A DNA stretch of 64,000 bases from CAIRTM01 sp963723235 (GTDB taxonomy: Bacteria > Desulfobacterota > WTBG01 > CAIYCZ01 > CAIRTM01): assembly GCA_963723235.1 (NCBI GenBank), contig CAVRPV010000020.1, forward strand, positions 1-64,000, given 5' to 3'. Of this stretch, positions 22,171 to 31,122 are shown piece by piece. Positions within the stretch are counted from its first letter, which is position 1, and every line of letters begins with the position of its first letter. Position numbers and translations under genes: made by a program. Below the pieces are notes generated by a model. The model was not told the origin of the DNA and searched no databases. It saw only the letters and a program-made list of their open reading frames with translations.

Positions 22171-22210
22171 AAAACCCCCTGCGGCAACACAAGCCGCAGG
22201 GGGTTTTTTA
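22171..22210 (+). terminator. Rho-independent terminator
   Basis: A 13-15-base stem (about 22171-22185 with 22193-22207) and T tail directly after the DUF1329 stop codon. The A run on the 5' side would let it work on both strands. Confidence 0.92.
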
Positions 22211-22524
22211 TTAATATGCCGTCCATGTGTTTAAAATCCGCCTTTCCTCCTCCCTGGATTTTCATTTTTTTCAACACAGTCCATCCTTGTCGTGCTGCAT
22301 CGGGGCGTTGACAAGACAGGCATTACCTGCATACCTATGCCTTATCATAGACTTGCATACACGGTCACACGCCTGCTGCCTGCTTGACAAAAAAAATACT
22401 CCGGAACCCTCGAATTATACCATGTCCTGTCAAGTGTTCGGTCGCATTCGCCAAAGCTGCTTATATGTGAACGAAACTATATAAGATTAACCTTAATTTT
22501 GAGCAAAAAAATAACCACTACATA
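22211..22524. other. Intergenic stretch
   Basis: About 310 bases after the terminator. Nothing with a ribosome-binding site or family similarity is seen. The sequence becomes AT-rich towards the promoter at 22525. Confidence 0.4.
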
Positions 22525-22552
22525 TTGACAACTAAGATTAAATAACTACAAT
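22525..22552 (+). promoter_or_regulatory. Sigma70-type promoter
   Basis: TTGACA (22525-22530), 16-base spacer, TACAAT (22547-22552). Near-consensus and in a very AT-rich setting, 34 bases ahead of the small gene at 22586. Confidence 0.75.
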
Positions 22553-22585
22553 ATATAGTAGAAACCAGACAATGAGGAATTTCTT

Positions 22586-22771
22586 ATGAAAACTCTACTC
22601 TTTATACTGTTGCTTGTATCAGTATGCGCTGCGCTTGAAGTGCCGGAAGACTACCAGCTTGCCCCGAATGCTTCACGCCTGGCTGTGCTGAGTACACGTG
22701 GTGGTAGCGGGCGCATATGTGCAAACATGCCGGCAGATATGAAAGTATCTGAGCTGATTAAGCCCTTATAG
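22586..22771 (+). CDS. Small secreted protein, unknown
   Basis: A 61-residue open frame that I do not recognise. The first 17 residues (MKTLLFILLLVSVCAAL) form a good signal peptide. The mature part of about 44 residues is polar with one Cys. GAGGA sits 10 bases before the ATG and a near-consensus promoter lies just upstream, so expression is likely. Given the error rate of this sequence it might be the N-terminus of a longer frameshifted gene; the following 280 bases show no obvious continuation. Confidence 0.5.
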   Translation: MKTLLFILLLVSVCAALEVPEDYQLAPNASRLAVLSTRGGSGRICANMPADMKVSELIKPL

Positions 22772-23060
22772 CCTTTTGAAGCTGAAACAGGTATATGCCG
22801 GTAATACCAATGCGCTAAGAACCAGATATACCGAATATGCTAGAGCTCGTGCATAGTCGAACCGGGATTGAACTCAAAAGTTATTAAACACTGCATTGAA
22901 TCAGTCAGGCCATCAAAGCAGAAAAGACCTCCGGATAGCTTCGCTCCTGCCCCACACTCTGACAAAAAAAACGGCCCCTGAGATCTCAATAACAAATCCT
23001 ATCGAATGATCCCAGACGCAGCTCAAATGTATTGCCCTGTGCGGTGAATTCAACTGAAAG

Positions 23061-23450
23061 TTACTTTTCTGAACGCTTGCGGGCCAGAAGCTTGTCCAAG
23101 CCCTCAAAAGGTTTGAAATCTTTTGAGGTTTTTTTATCGATTGTGGCGGGTTCAGCATACCATTGCGCATCAGCTCCGCGCTCATGCAGCTCGTCATGGC
23201 AGTATATGCACAGCAACTCCCAGTTGCTGCCGTCCGGCGGGTTATTGTCGTGATTGTGGTCTTTATGGTGTACGGTCAGCTCACGCAGCTTTTTACCCTC
23301 AAACTCACGGCTGCACACCGCGCACACATGCGGCAGAATGCTGAGCGCCCGGTCGCGGTAGCTGCGATGGGTCTGCTGACGCTCACGGCGCACATCATCA
23401 TAAAAACGCCTGAGCTTCTCATCTTCATCCGGCTGCTTCGCTGAACTCAT
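23061..23450 (-). CDS. HNH endonuclease family protein (YajD-like)
   Basis: A 129-residue HNH protein. The core reads HVCAVCSREF with CxxC zinc ligands, then ELTVHHKDHNHDNNPPDGS (the catalytic HH/H and the N), then WELLCIYCHDELHERG with the second CxxC. This is the YajD type, a small cytosolic HNH protein of poorly defined role. A C-terminal basic tail ends KLLARKRSEK. It is last in a minus-strand run after two short-chain dehydrogenases (36-base gap). Confidence 0.85.
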   Translation of the reverse strand: MSSAKQPDEDEKLRRFYDDVRRERQQTHRSYRDRALSILPHVCAVCSREFEGKKLRELTVHHKDHNHDNNPPDGSNWELLCIYCHDELHERGADAQWYAEPATIDKKTSKDFKPFEGLDKLLARKRSEK

Positions 23451-23486
23451 GCATACCTCCCCTGCACCAGCAGGTCAAACCGTGAA

Positions 23487-24292
23487 CTACAAACCAAATT
23501 CGCTCAACAAATCGCGGCTGAGATAGGCCTCATCCTCGAAACGCTGTTGGGCTTTTTCATCATTTATCCATTCAATCCAGGTTCCGGAAACCTGATTGTT
23601 AAGCATTTCCTCTACCAGCCAAGGCGTGACCGTTTCAACCGTGTCTGCCAGAATATTGAATATCACCCTGGCCTGTTCGCGCTGCTCAGTATCCATTTCC
23701 TGCCAATCAGAAACCAGCAGATCCGTTATCACCATGCCCGGACTGATGACGCCGACCTGTACATCACTGCCTTCGGTCTCCTTGACCAACGCTTGCGTAA
23801 AATAGCGCACCGCCCTTTTGCTGGCGCCGTACACGCTCATGCCGGGCAGAATCATATCATTGCTGCCGTGGCCCTCAGTGTTGTACACAGCGCCCGATCC
23901 CTGCTCCCGCATGCCGCGCAGGGCTACCTGACATCCGTTCATCATTCCGGTAACGTTCGTATCAACCACCTGGCTAAGCTCGGATGCGATCAAGCTCCCA
24001 GAGCATTTTGCGGGCATGACTGATACCGGCATTGTTGATCCAGATGTCCACCTTTTCAAAAAATGTACAGGCATGATCCCACAGGGCCTGAACCTGGGCA
24101 ATGTCGGTTATATCGCACGGCAGGCCGGTCACACGGCCCTTCCCATACTGAGCTTCAAGATCAGTACATACCTGCTGAACCGCAGTCAGCGCTGCGCGAA
24201 CTGATAACGACCCTGCAGTCGCGCTTCAAAAATTCACGGGCAAGCCCCAGCCCGATACCCTTGGTGCTGCCGGTTATTACAACTGACTTCAT
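23487..24292 (-). CDS. Short-chain dehydrogenase, copy 1 (frameshifted)
   Basis: About 268 residues of a classical NAD(P)-dependent short-chain dehydrogenase. In the shifted N-terminal frame it reads MKSVVITGSTKGIGLGLARE (TGxxxGIG cofactor loop). The active site is SVYGASKRAVRYF (YxxxK), but the catalytic serine usually about 13 residues earlier falls in an EGHGSNDM segment. Shifts lie near 24200 and 24010. The ATG at 24292 follows TGGAGG. It is closely similar along its length to the neighbour at 24324, so the pair arose by duplication. Substrate unknown. Confidence 0.8.
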
Positions 24293-24323
24293 CGTATTTC
24301 CTCCATATAACAGGCCCTAGAGC

Positions 24324-25127
24324 CTATAAACCATAGTGTGAAAAAAGATCCCGCGACAGGCGGCTTTCATCTGCAAAATATGCATTCGCCTTTTCCTCGG
24401 GCATCCACATTATGCGGCGGCCGTTTTCGGTATTGGCCAACACCTCCTGGACCAGAAACTGCGTTACGGTTTCAACATCATCAGCAAGCACATTGTAGAC
24501 CGCCTTGGTAATTTCAAGCTGCTCAGGGGCCATCTTGCGCATGTCATCAATAAGGAAATCGGTCAACACGATTCCGGGGCTGATTGTTCCGACCTGCACC
24601 GGACGGCCCTCAACTTCCTGCGCAACAGCCTCGCTGAAATAACGCACCCCGCGCTTTGTGGCGCCGTATACACTCAAACCATTGACCAGCATGTCATCGC
24701 TGCCGAAACCTTCAGAGTTATATACCCGGCCAAAGCCCTGGGCCAGCATGCCCTGCAATGCAACCTGAGTTCCGTACATAACACCGGTGAGATTGGTGCT
24801 GACCACCCGGGGAATTTCACGGCTTTCAAGCTCCCACAATTGGCGCGTTGTGTTGGCAATGCCGGCGTTATTCAGCCAGATATCAACCGCTCCGAACCGA
24901 TCAACAGCAGCCTGCCACAAAGCGCGCACCTGCTCAATATCGGTAACATCGCAGGCAAAACCTGCAACTTTTTCTGATCCATACTGTTCCCGGGCCTTGA
25001 GCAATTCCTGTTCCAACTCCTGTCTGGCAAAACTGCTCAGCATGACCTGATGGCCGCTCTTGAGAAAGTGCTGAGCCAGGCCAAGCCCAATTCCTTTTGA
25101 ACTACCGGTAATAACAGCTGTTTTCAT
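24324..25127 (-). CDS. Short-chain dehydrogenase, copy 2
   Basis: An intact 267-residue short-chain dehydrogenase. Cofactor loop TGSSKGIGLGLAQ, NNAGIANTT (NNAG) near residue 90, and active site LSVYGATKRGVRYF. The substrate-loop phrase EGFGSDDMLVNG before the YxxxK is shared with copy 1 and replaces the usual serine strand. The C-terminus in both copies (DESRLSRDLFSHYGL, DEAYLSRDLLSEFGL) is also shared. Its start follows GAGGAGA. Gap to copy 1 is 31 bases, so they are co-transcribed. Two differing paralogues side by side suggest oxidation of two related substrates or a heteromer. Confidence 0.88.
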   Translation of the reverse strand: MKTAVITGSSKGIGLGLAQHFLKSGHQVMLSSFARQELEQELLKAREQYGSEKVAGFACDVTDIEQVRALWQAAVDRFGAVDIWLNNAGIANTTRQLWELESREIPRVVSTNLTGVMYGTQVALQGMLAQGFGRVYNSEGFGSDDMLVNGLSVYGATKRGVRYFSEAVAQEVEGRPVQVGTISPGIVLTDFLIDDMRKMAPEQLEITKAVYNVLADDVETVTQFLVQEVLANTENGRRIMWMPEEKANAYFADESRLSRDLFSHYGL

Positions 25128-25272
25128 ACATTCTCCTCACACATGCAGGGCGTATCGTGCAGAATACACTGATCTTCGTATCATATTCGCCTCTGATAAA
25201 CAACCCATAAGCCCGCACAATTACAGCCATACTTCATTGACGTACGCGCTGCCTTACTCTCCATAAAACGTC

Positions 25273-26079
25273 CTATGGCGTCCAGCGCTGATATACCCGC
25301 ATACCTTCTGCCCGGAACTTCTGATTCGCAATTGTAATCTGCGTTGGTGTGATCTCGCTGATGACAAAAGCTTTTTTCACTCCCTGCCTGAATGCTTTCA
25401 AGCGGGCCTCACGCTGCTCCGGCGTAGCGTCGGCTGGAACCCGGGCACCGAATTCATAGGGCAGCAACTCAATCATGATGCGTTCAAAATCAGGATCATC
25501 GCCATGAAGCAGGCGCGCGGTACCGCGTATCTGCACACACAGGAAGTCCTTAAAGGTCTCACTGTCGAACTCCTTGTGATAATTCATGCTCACTTTTGGA
25601 TTGGCCTCGATATGGCGCAGTTTCTCGGTGCCGGCCTCATGAAATCCATAGAGCTTGCCTGTTTTCGGATCAAGGGTCCATTCGCAGGTGGTCGACAGGG
25701 GCACATTGTTGAGGCTTGTGGCCAGGATGAATGTTTTTGAGTCGTGTTTCAGGCCGCCGATAGCTTTTTCAATTTCAGCCCAGACGCGCTCTTTGGACAT
25801 CACGCCCTCACCCTCGCTATGGCCGGGCGACTGACCGAACAGGTAGACCTTCGTGGCGGTAGTAGTGGCGTCAAGCTTGATTTCATGGCAGTCATTGCAG
25901 CTCAGTCCCGGCTCGATCTCGGGATGTCCGCTGTCGACTTCCGCAGCCGCGACAATCGCCTGCGCCTTTGGTGTCTCCTGCGCCTGCTGCACAACCGTAT
26001 CAGCCGCAAAGCGTCCGCAGCCGAAAACAGCAAAGAACAATGCACTGATAATTAACACACTACTCGCTCTTTTTTTCAT
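25273..26079 (-). CDS. Cytochrome c / flavin split-barrel lipoprotein
   Basis: A 268-residue exported protein. The signal peptide ends in a lipobox (FFAVFGC, Cys21). A single heme c site, CNDCH, lies near residue 61 in a cytochrome-c-like linker. The rest (about 90-268) resembles the pyridoxamine-phosphate-oxidase-like FMN-binding split barrel: TFILATSLNNVPLSTTCEW, then HIEANPKVSMNYHKE and CVQIRGTARLLHG. Joining a heme c motif to a split-barrel domain on a lipid anchor would allow electron transfer to or from a flavin in the periplasm. The ATG follows AAGGAGC. It sits 15 bases downstream of the TetR gene and upstream of the dehydrogenases. Confidence 0.75.
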   Translation of the reverse strand: MKKRASSVLIISALFFAVFGCGRFAADTVVQQAQETPKAQAIVAAAEVDSGHPEIEPGLSCNDCHEIKLDATTTATKVYLFGQSPGHSEGEGVMSKERVWAEIEKAIGGLKHDSKTFILATSLNNVPLSTTCEWTLDPKTGKLYGFHEAGTEKLRHIEANPKVSMNYHKEFDSETFKDFLCVQIRGTARLLHGDDPDFERIMIELLPYEFGARVPADATPEQREARLKAFRQGVKKAFVISEITPTQITIANQKFRAEGMRVYQRWTP

Positions 26080-26094
26080 ACCATGCTCCTTCCC

Positions 26095-26691
26095 TTAATG
26101 CTTGATAAGACCGTCTATGATTGTTGTAATGTTCAGCCTGTGCTGTTCCTGCAAATCAAAATCCAAAGGTACGGTAAAATAGCTCAGGAAAAAACCCATC
26201 GAAAGAAAATACAGGGTGCGGGCGACTCCTTCCGGCGCAACCGGCTTAAAAATGCCTGAATCGATCCCCTCCTGAATCAGCGCGGCGATCGTAGCAACCC
26301 GATGCCTGTACATTGAGGCAACTTCATCACGGAAGTCAGGCTCCCGCGAACTCATGGCCACAAAATCAAGACAGAAACGCAGGATCGGCTCATGTGAGAA
26401 AAATATCTCGCCTGACTTTTCCACCAGCAGGCTCAGACGTTGGGCCGCATCAGAGCGGCTGCCAATCTCGGCGGTCAGGTACTCAAAGTAGCGGTTGACC
26501 CTATTCCTGAACAGCTCAATACCAAGCTCTTTTTTAGACTTGAAATGATGATAAATGCCGCCTTTAGAAATGCCGGCCTGGGCGGCGATTTCATCAATGG
26601 AGGTCTGATAGTACCCGTTGCTGTTAAAACAGCTCAGCGCAGCCTCAAAGATCTCTTCGCGCCGCTGTTCCGGCGCCTTGTTGACAGCCAT
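26095..26691 (-). CDS. TetR-family transcriptional regulator
   Basis: A 198-residue repressor. N-terminal helix-turn-helix: TSIDEIAAQAGISKGGIYHH followed by FKSKKELG (about residues 33-60), the canonical TetR DNA-binding region. The C-terminal ligand-binding domain is helical and divergent. It heads a minus-strand unit with the cytochrome-flavin lipoprotein and probably the two dehydrogenases. A palindrome overlapping its start region suggests autoregulation. Ligand unknown; a hydrophobic or aldehyde-type compound would fit the neighbours. Confidence 0.9.
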   Translation of the reverse strand: MAVNKAPEQRREEIFEAALSCFNSNGYYQTSIDEIAAQAGISKGGIYHHFKSKKELGIELFRNRVNRYFEYLTAEIGSRSDAAQRLSLLVEKSGEIFFSHEPILRFCLDFVAMSSREPDFRDEVASMYRHRVATIAALIQEGIDSGIFKPVAPEGVARTLYFLSMGFFLSYFTVPLDFDLQEQHRLNITTIIDGLIKH

Positions 26692-26693
26692 AG

Positions 26694-28398
26694 TTACACC
26701 AAATAAATTCCGACCAGTCGGTATGTATTATAGAAATTAACACTCGTCAATACATATTTTGTCAAGCCGTACCAGTTTTTTAATACCAATAGCATCACCG
26801 CTACAGCAGCAGACTCAACGCTCCGCAACCCGTCAACTGCACTTGAAACAATGCCGCCTGAATAGCCTGCCCCCTCGCCGACCGGAATAAGGCCGGCAAT
26901 GCCGATAGCCTGAAACGTTTCCGGATCGCGCAACATGCGCACCGGCGAGGATGTGCGGGTTTCTACGCCTATCAAAATGCCCTGTTCGATAAAGCCGGGT
27001 ATTTTTTTATCAAACGCAGCAAGCGCCCGGCGCAGCGGCTCAACAACAAAACCGGGCAACAGCCCGGCAAGATCAGACGCGGTCACCCCGGGCTTAAATG
27101 AAATATCCGAGACAGGAAGTGTCGTGGAGGCCTGCCCGCGCATAAAATCAGCGGCCCCCTGTACCGGTGCGTAATATGGGGAGCTGCCTGCGGTATAGGC
27201 TAGTCTTTCTATGTGCTCCTGAAATGCAAGGCCGCCCAGGACGCCCCCGTCTGTATAATCATCGGGTGTAACCGTCACCACAAGTGCGGCATTGGCACGG
27301 GCGCTGCCGCGATTTGAAAAGCTCATGCCGTTCACGCACAGCGTGCCCGGCTGTGAAGAACAACCGATAACCAGGCCTCCCGGGCACATGCAAAAACTGT
27401 ACACCCCTCTGCCGGAAGCCTTGTCGGCATGTGTCAGGGCATACTCAGCTGGTCCGGCGACAAGGCGCGTATGCTCGTCGCGCCGCATACTGCGATCAAT
27501 CAGAGCCTGGGGATGTTCAATGCGAACTCCCACGGCAAAACCCTTGGGCTGCAGACACATGCCCCTGCCAGAGAGCATCCGTAACGTATCACGGGCGCTG
27601 TGGCCGACGGCCAGCACAAGTAGCCCGGTTTCGATGTGCCTGCCGGAAACTCGTATACCCTGCACCTGCCCCTTTTCAATCTCGATATCATCCATACGGG
27701 TGTTAAATCGAAACTCAACACCCTTTGTGCGTAAACGTTCAACCAGCGCCGGAATAACCTGCCGCAAGCGGTCAGTACCCACGTGCGGGCGGGCCTCATA
27801 CACTATGCTTTCATCCGCCCCGCAGGCAACCAGTTCCTCAAACACCCGCTGTTTCAATGGTGAGGTACTGCGGGCAGTCAATTTCCCGTCTGAAAAGGCC
27901 CCGGCCCCGCCCTCCCCGAACACGACATTCGATTCAGGATTAAGTGTGCCGCGATTCCAGAAAGCCTGAACCTCCGCAATACGCTCAGATATCCGAGCCC
28001 CCCGTTCAATCACCAATGGGGGACATCCGCGCTCTGCAAGCCCCAGGGCCGCAAAAAGACCGGCCGGGCCGGCCCCGACCACAATAGGGCGCTGTTGAAG
28101 GCACAGGCGCGGTCCAGGCGACGGCAAGGGCTCATCCTGAAACAGGCTCACCCTTGATTCGGAAAGCATCCGCGCCAGTTCCTGCTGATCAAGGCACACA
28201 TCAGCTGCAAGGCTGTATTCGTAGAGCAGCGTGCGCTGGCGCGCGTCAAGTGAGCGGCGCAGGATACGCATGGATTTAATGCGGCTCAGCTGCAACGCCA
28301 AGCACCTGGGCAAGCGCTTCCAGCAGCGCGGGCTCATCCGTGACGCTCAGGCGCAGGCCTGTGATTTTCAATCGGTAGGTCTCTGATTGTGCAGCCAT
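26694..28398 (-). CDS. FAD-dependent dehydrogenase, COG2509 type (frameshifted near start)
   Basis: About 560 residues of an uncharacterised NAD(FAD)-utilising dehydrogenase. The FAD fold is RPIVVGAGPAGLFAALGLAE followed by CPPLVIERG; later ALTHADKASGRGVYSFCMCP and GEGAGYSGGIVSSAVDGLRS are the family's signature parts. The N-terminus (MAAQSETYRLKITGLRLSV) is in a different frame, with the shift near 28290; its ATG at 28398 overlaps the end of the CCA-adding enzyme gene by about 30 bases. The last 40 residues have no family counterpart and run over the tetR promoter, so the true stop may be earlier. Reaction unknown. Confidence 0.8.
26708..26732 (-). promoter_or_regulatory. TetR operator palindrome with -10 element
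   Basis: CCGAC CA GTCGG at 26710-26721 is a perfect inverted repeat of the TetR type. On the minus strand a TATAAT (26732-26727) lies directly before it, so a bound repressor would cover the transcription start of the gene at 26691. Confidence 0.65.
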
Positions 28399-29802
28399 GC
28401 TAAAGCGCCTTCCCTGTCCTGAAGAGTTCCATTGCGCTCAAGCTGGGCAGCCTGCCTGAGAACACGGCCGACATGCGGGCCCGGCCCACGACCCAGCGCA
28501 TTGATGACATCAGCGCCTGTGAGCAAAGGCGCGGTCTCATGCAAATCCTGCGATGTAAAAATACGCCCGCACAGTTCCCGGGCGATATCCCTGACGCGCT
28601 GACTGGAGTCTTGAAACTCAGGCATGGAACCGGTTGCCAGGCTGTCGGCAATCGCAAGCAAACACACGCCGGGTGCAACCGTGCCGCAATCGCGCACAAA
28701 GCGCAGTTTCGCGCGTTCACTCAGGCTCTCAAGCTGAGACATCTGCAGAATGCGCATATGGTTTTCAACCAGACAACCGAGCACATGCTGTGCCTTGCGG
28801 CCAAGCCCTGTCTCGCGCGCAATGCGCCGGATGATGGCAGCACCGGCTTTATCATGGCCGTAAAACCGCATCCTGCCGTTGTCTTCAAATGCACACGCAG
28901 GCTTACCGATATCATGCAGCAGGGCTGCAAACGAGAGCAGCGCCGCCATGGTGACGCCTTCTTCAAAGCTCTGGTTTAGATACTCGTCCATCTTTGAACG
29001 CACACCGTCGAACCGGGCATCACGGCATCCGCTGAACTTCCTACAGAAACCGCACGGTAAGCAGGCAATGTTCCAACAGCATATGCTCATGGGGGCGACT
29101 CTGGCGCACGCCGGACATCAGCATGATATCCGGCAGCAGGCGCTCAAGCAAACCGCAGGCAAGCAGCTCTCGCAGCGATTGTTCCTGGGCGGGCCCGTGC
29201 AGAATCATAAACAGCTCTCGCTTGATACGTTCCCGGGCACTGCGTGTGATCAAAGCGCTGTTGCGGCGCATGCTCTCTTGTGTCCGGGGCTCAATATCGC
29301 ATGACAGCTGGCGTGAAAACCTGACAGCTCGCAGCATCCTCAGCGGATCAGCTTCAAATGCCCCCTCCGAGCACATGCGCAGACAACGCGACTTCAGGTC
29401 AGCCTGCCCTCCGAGCGGATCAATCAAATCTGCGTCGCTCACATGCACGGCAAGCGCCATGGCATTAATCGTAAAATCACGCTGGTGCAAGTCACGGAGT
29501 ATGTCAGGCTGGTGCATGCGTGAAAAATCAACCGTGACCCGCTCACTACCCTGGCGGAATACGATACGCTTTTGATCAACATCCCAGGGAATAACCTTCC
29601 CGCGCTGCGCGCGGGCAAAAACCGCAACCAGCTCATCAAAACCATCGGCCAGTGCAAAATCAAAATCATGCGCACGCTCATTGCCGCGCAATGCGTCCCG
29701 CACTGCTCCCCCGACCAGATAGACCGGCACGCGCAGATCGGACGCAATCCGGGCAACATTTTGGATGAGAGGGTGCAGCCTGAGACGGCTGAGGAGACAC
29801 AT
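28368..29802 (-). CDS. CCA-adding enzyme / poly(A) polymerase with HD domain (one frameshift)
   Basis: About 478 residues. The nucleotidyltransferase head reads VYLVGGAVRDALRGNERA then HDFDFALADG, the metal-binding DxD of class II tRNA nucleotidyltransferases. RDLHQRDFTINAMALAV and FEADPLRMLRAVRFSRQL follow as expected. An HD phosphohydrolase-like domain (LLSFAALLHDIGKPACAF) occupies the second half, as in bacterial CCA enzymes of the HD type. A shift near 29045 joins the two parts. It maintains tRNA 3' ends, or adds A tails; the two activities cannot be separated by eye. The start at 29802 is 5 bases after the hisD stop. Confidence 0.85.
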
Positions 29803-29807
29803 ATATG

Positions 29808-31088
29808 CTACTTCCGGTCAAGCCTGACGCTGACACTGCCGGCATGCGCATCCAGATTTTCGCAGCCAGCCAGCCGGATAACATCGTCACCGAGTGAGTC
29901 AAGGGCTTCAGGCGTAAAGCAAAGCAGGCTGATTTTCTTTATAAAATCATCCACGGACAGGGCTGAATAAAACCGTGCGCTGCCCCCGGTAGGCAACACA
30001 TGATTGGGCCCGGCCAGGTAATCACCCAGAGGCTCGGGCGTGTAATATCCCATAAAAACCGCGCCGGCATGCCTGACCCGGTCGACAATATCCCATGGCC
30101 GCTCAACAAACAGCTCAAGGTGTTCCGGGGCCACCTGATTGGCCAAATCCACAGCTGTGTCCAGGTCTGAAACAACAATAATTGCTCCATGGTCTTCAAG
30201 AGATTTCCGTGCGATTGCCTCCCGCGGGAGCTGTACGAGCCGGGCCTGCACTTGATCAAAAACACGGGCGGCAAACTGTTCATCCGTTGTAATCAGAATG
30301 GATGACGCCATCTCGTCATGCTCGGCCTGGGAAAGCAGATCAGCAGCAACCCAGGAAGGCTCCCCGCTGCCGTCTGAAATAATCAAAATCTCACTCGGCC
30401 CGGCGACCATATCAATATCAACATCGCCGTACACAAGCTTCTTGGCAAGCGCAACGTAAATGTTTCCCGGCCCGGTTATTTTATCAACCCTCGGCACGGA
30501 CTCTGTGCCATAGGCCAGGGCTGCTACGGCCTGGGCCCCGCCGATCTGAAAAATTTTCCTGATACCGCACAGGTCTGCTGCTGCAAGGATCAAGGGATGC
30601 AGGCCACCAGGTCCGGCCGGACTGACCATGATGATCTCGGACACCCCGGCAACCATGGCCGGAATTGCGTTCATAAGCACGGAGGACGGATACAAAGCCT
30701 TGCCGCCCGGCACATATATGCCCACACGCTCCAGAGGGCGCACAAGCTGGCCGAGGATTTCGCCGGTGCTCTCCGTAGTCTGCCAGGAATTGCAAACCTG
30801 CCGGCGATGAAAACGCTCAATCCGGTCGCGGGCCAGCTGCAGCGTTTCCCACACAGCGGCATCAATTTTTTTAGACGCGCTCGAAATATCGGCCGGATCA
30901 ACCATCAGATTTTCATGGCCGTCGAATTGCTTTGTCAGGCGCCGTAAAGCAGCATCCCCGCCGGATCGCACTTCAGAGATAATCTCCCTGACAGCCTGCT
31001 CGGCAACCTGCGTCGGCAGGCTTTCGCGATCGCACAGTGCAGCAAAAGCAGCGTCAAAACCATCATCGTGATACCGTAACATCTGCAT
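29808..31088 (-). CDS. hisD: Histidinol dehydrogenase
   Basis: A 426-residue zinc enzyme that oxidises L-histidinol to L-histidine in two NAD-dependent steps. The family signature is clear: IFQIGGAQAVAALAYGTESV, then VDKITGPGNIYVALAKKLVY and DMVAGPSEILIISD. Near the C-terminus APEHLELFVERPWDIV and AGAVFMGYYTPEPLGDYLAG hold the active-site His/Glu and zinc ligands. The ATG at 31088 gives the family length and follows AGGA; the frame is open further upstream without similarity. It lies 34 bases after murA. No other his genes are in the window. Confidence 0.95.
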   Translation of the reverse strand: MQMLRYHDDGFDAAFAALCDRESLPTQVAEQAVREIISEVRSGGDAALRRLTKQFDGHENLMVDPADISSASKKIDAAVWETLQLARDRIERFHRRQVCNSWQTTESTGEILGQLVRPLERVGIYVPGGKALYPSSVLMNAIPAMVAGVSEIIMVSPAGPGGLHPLILAAADLCGIRKIFQIGGAQAVAALAYGTESVPRVDKITGPGNIYVALAKKLVYGDVDIDMVAGPSEILIISDGSGEPSWVAADLLSQAEHDEMASSILITTDEQFAARVFDQVQARLVQLPREAIARKSLEDHGAIIVVSDLDTAVDLANQVAPEHLELFVERPWDIVDRVRHAGAVFMGYYTPEPLGDYLAGPNHVLPTGGSARFYSALSVDDFIKKISLLCFTPEALDSLGDDVIRLAGCENLDAHAGSVSVRLDRK

Positions 31089-31122
31089 ACGTGTATGTTC
31101 CTGTAAAAAATCCCGACCTTTT

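Noticed and set aside
22851..22890. T-arm-like sequence (GTTCAATCCCGG on the minus strand)
   Set aside because: The flanking bases do not pair into a T stem and no acceptor or anticodon arms can be found.
27292..27969. Plus-strand 225-codon open frame
   Set aside because: Antisense shadow of the FAD dehydrogenase gene; proline/serine/arginine-rich composition typical of antisense frames.
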